From Allobrachymonas sp. (lineage in GTDB: Bacteria; Pseudomonadota; Gammaproteobacteria; Burkholderiales; Burkholderiaceae_C): 7,996 nt of DNA. Below are positions 6,817-7,996 of this stretch, in pieces (the first letter of the stretch is position 1; each line of letters opens with the position of its first letter). The notes beneath the pieces are model-generated. The model did no database searches. It had not been told where the DNA came from and saw nothing but the letters and a program-made list of their open reading frames with translations. The stretch covers positions 1 to 7,996 of the forward strand of contig JAUNUE010000077.1 in assembly GCA_030538335.1 (NCBI GenBank), given 5' to 3'. The translations under genes and the position numbers were made by a program.

Positions 6817-7346
6817 TGGCGCGCCGCAACGGCTTTGGCCGCAGCCGCTCCCCCAGCCTGTGGCTCTGGCTGGGCGTGGCGGCGCTCTGGCTCATCCTTG
6901 ACCAGTTCACCAAATACCTGATCGTTGCCAATTACCCGCTGCACCACAGCACAGCAGTCACCAGCTTCTTCAACGTGGTGCGCGTGCACAACTACGGCGC
7001 GGCGTTTTCGTTCCTCGCGGGTGCGGGCGGCTGGCAGCGCTGGTTTTTCACGATTCTCGGTCTGGTGGCAGCGGGCTTCATCATCTGGATGCTCAAAACC
7101 CGCCCTGGCGAAAAGCTGTTTGGCTTTGCCATGGCCTGCATTTTGGGCGGTGCCATCGGCAATGTGCTGGATCGCCTGTTCTACGGCTATGTGGTCGACA
7201 TGCTCGACTTTCACTGGTCGTTTTTATCGCCGCTGTTCCATGGTGGGCACTTTCCGGCCTTCAATATTGCAGATACGGCGATCAGTATTGGCGCAGCGTG
7301 TTTGATACTGGATGAGATTTTGCGGGTGCGTGGCAGCAAGCGTTAG
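6816..7346 (+). CDS. lspA: Lipoprotein signal peptidase (signal peptidase II)
   Basis: This 176-residue inner-membrane aspartyl protease removes signal peptides from diacylglyceryl-modified prolipoproteins. Four transmembrane stretches can be seen at about residues 14-34, 75-93, 101-119 and 149-168. Conserved motifs are LDQFTK (28-33), VHNYGAAFSF (57-66), GGAIGNVLDR (111-120), VVDMLDF (126-132) with catalytic Asp128, and FNIADTAIS (149-157) with catalytic Asp153. The basic N-terminus (MARRNGFGRSR) fits an inside orientation. The start is well supported: ATG 6816 overlaps the ileS stop as TAATG and is preceded by a good Shine-Dalgarno, AAGGGAG at 6801-6807, 8 nt upstream, the clearest one in the window. 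Coupling of ileS and lspA is conserved across proteobacteria. The gene ends at TAG 7344-7346, just before a six-T run. Confidence 0.98.
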   Translation: MARRNGFGRSRSPSLWLWLGVAALWLILDQFTKYLIVANYPLHHSTAVTSFFNVVRVHNYGAAFSFLAGAGGWQRWFFTILGLVAAGFIIWMLKTRPGEKLFGFAMACILGGAIGNVLDRLFYGYVVDMLDFHWSFLSPLFHGGHFPAFNIADTAISIGAACLILDEILRVRGSKR

Positions 7347-7360
7347 CTTTTTTGGAGTTT

Positions 7361-7433
7361 GTAGGGTGGGCACTTGTGCCCACGCTGCTTTTTCTTGATC
7401 TTTTGTCCACGCGGGCACAAGTGCCCGCCCTAC
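7361..7433. repeat. REP-like inverted doublet (REPIN-like element) between lspA and glmU
   Basis: Two arms, 7361-7383 and 7411-7433, are inverted repeats matching at 21 of 23 positions, each beginning at its outer end with GTAGGG. Each arm is also a perfect hairpin: GTGGGCAC-TT-GTGCCCAC (7366-7383) and GCGGGCAC-AA-GTGCCCGC (7411-7428). The two differences between arms are a T-A versus C-G pair at positions that face each other in the local stem. An outer GTAG followed by a GC-rich palindrome, arranged as an inverted pair, is the known layout of REP sequences mobilised by RAYT (IS200/IS605-like Y1) transposases. No transposase is in the window, and I see no clear target duplication. Confidence 0.65.
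7366..7393 (+). terminator. Possible terminator after lspA formed by the left REP-like hairpin
   Basis: The 8-bp stem GTGGGCAC/GTGCCCAC (7366-7373 and 7376-7383) is followed after five bases (GCTGC) by TTTTT (7389-7393). This could end the ribF-ileS-lspA transcript. The T-run is set back from the stem, so efficiency is uncertain. A smaller AAGC-GTTA-GCTT stem (7338-7349) that ends in the six-T run 7348-7353 at the lspA stop is another weak candidate. Confidence 0.35.
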
Positions 7434-7446
7434 TGTTTTATCCAAC

Positions 7447-7996
7447 ATGAGTACCCATCTTCCCCTCGATATCGTCATCATGGCCGCAGGCAAAGGCACG
7501 CGCATGAAAAGCGCCACACCCAAGGTGCTGCAGCAACTCGCGCACCAAGGGCTGGTGCAGCATGTGCTGGATACGGCTGCGCAGTTGCAGGCGCGACAGG
7601 TGGTGGTCATTACCGGCCACGGTGCCGAGCAGGTAGAAGCTGCGCTGGCGCAAACCGATGGCACAGCACCCAAGCGCCAGTTCGTGCGCCAGATGCCGCA
7701 ACTCGGCACTGGCCACGCCGTGCAGCAGGCCGTGCCGGTGCTGGCTGACGATGGCATCGTGGTGGTGCTGTCGGGCGATGTGCCGCTGACGCAGGCCGAC
7801 ACGATTGAAGCGCTGGTGCAGCAATGCGGTGGCACGCAACTCGCGTTGCTCACGCTCAAAATGGCAAACCCCTTTGGCTATGGCCGCATCATCCGCAATG
7901 CGGCGGGTCAGGTGCAGCGCATCGTCGAGCAGAAAGATGGCACGGTCGAAGAGCTGGCGGTGGACGAGATCTACAGCGGCATCCTCGCCGCGCCCG
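7447..7996 (+). CDS. glmU: Bifunctional GlmU: N-acetylglucosamine-1-phosphate uridyltransferase / glucosamine-1-phosphate acetyltransferase (3' partial)
   Basis: The first 183 residues of a protein usually 450-475 long are present; the window cuts it within the N-terminal uridyltransferase domain. GlmU acetylates glucosamine-1-phosphate and joins GlcNAc-1-phosphate to UTP to make UDP-GlcNAc for peptidoglycan and lipopolysaccharide, in the cytoplasm. Motifs seen are MAAGKGTRMKS (12-22, nucleotide-binding loop), Lys26 in TPKVL, QLGTGHA (85-91), LSGDVPL (108-114) with the metal-binding Asp111, NPFGYGRIIRN (141-151) and VEQKDGT (160-166). EIYSGI (174-179) replaces the enterobacterial EINTGI. ATG 7447 is the only sensible start, yet no Shine-Dalgarno precedes it; TTTTAT (7436-7441) lies 5 nt before the ATG and only 2 nt past the REP-like element. 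The C-terminal left-handed beta-helix acetyltransferase is outside the window. Confidence 0.96.
   Translation, partial: MSTHLPLDIVIMAAGKGTRMKSATPKVLQQLAHQGLVQHVLDTAAQLQARQVVVITGHGAEQVEAALAQTDGTAPKRQFVRQMPQLGTGHAVQQAVPVLADDGIVVVLSGDVPLTQADTIEALVQQCGGTQLALLTLKMANPFGYGRIIRNAAGQVQRIVEQKDGTVEELAVDEIYSGILAAP

Noticed and set aside
7374..7748. 124-residue frame beginning inside the REP-like element
   Set aside because: It reads through the repeat and then out of frame across glmU.
1..7996. A novel defence, mobile or biosynthetic system in this window
   Set aside because: All genes but one belong to well-known housekeeping families, and the exception is a hydrolase-like gene in an ordinary operon. 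Nothing suggests an island.

Overview
This is an ordinary chromosomal core-gene window from a high-GC betaproteobacterium. It is most likely from the order Burkholderiales and probably a Comamonadaceae-like lineage. That assignment is inferred from protein signatures: the IleRS N-terminus, the MaeB malic enzyme-phosphotransacetylase hybrid, GlmU with EIYSGI, and purN divergent from a ribF-ileS-lspA cluster. It is not based on a database search. Genes are densely packed, and GC-rich codon use produces long antisense shadow ORFs.

Layout. Bases 1-1361 (+) hold the C-terminal 452 residues of a hybrid NADP-malic enzyme (maeB), which faces a minus-strand pair across a 39-bp gap. That pair, read right to left, is purN (2701-2093) followed by an alpha/beta-hydrolase-like gene (2096-1401). 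The two overlap by ATGA. The hydrolase resembles the YpfH/carboxylesterase group but appears to have lost its catalytic serine and histidine. A 36-bp divergent spacer (2702-2737) separates purN from ribF (2738-3775, +) and carries overlapping promoter-like sequences. After a 179-bp gap with a dispersed-type repeat come ileS (3955-6816) and lspA (6816-7346), which overlap by one base. A 100-bp gap then holds an inverted pair of hairpins that looks like a REP doublet (REPIN). The window ends inside glmU (7447 onward).

Function. These genes serve central carbon metabolism (maeB), purine synthesis (purN), FMN/FAD synthesis (ribF), translation (ileS), lipoprotein maturation (lspA) and cell-wall precursor synthesis (glmU). 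ribF-ileS-lspA is a widely conserved proteobacterial cluster.

I see no mobile-element gene, CRISPR array, tRNA, rRNA, defence system or biosynthetic cluster. The points most worth a second look are the REP-like doublet whose two arms differ only by a compensatory base-pair change, the apparently inactivated hydrolase coupled to purN, and the very compact purN/ribF divergent promoter that may give leaderless or nearly leaderless transcripts.
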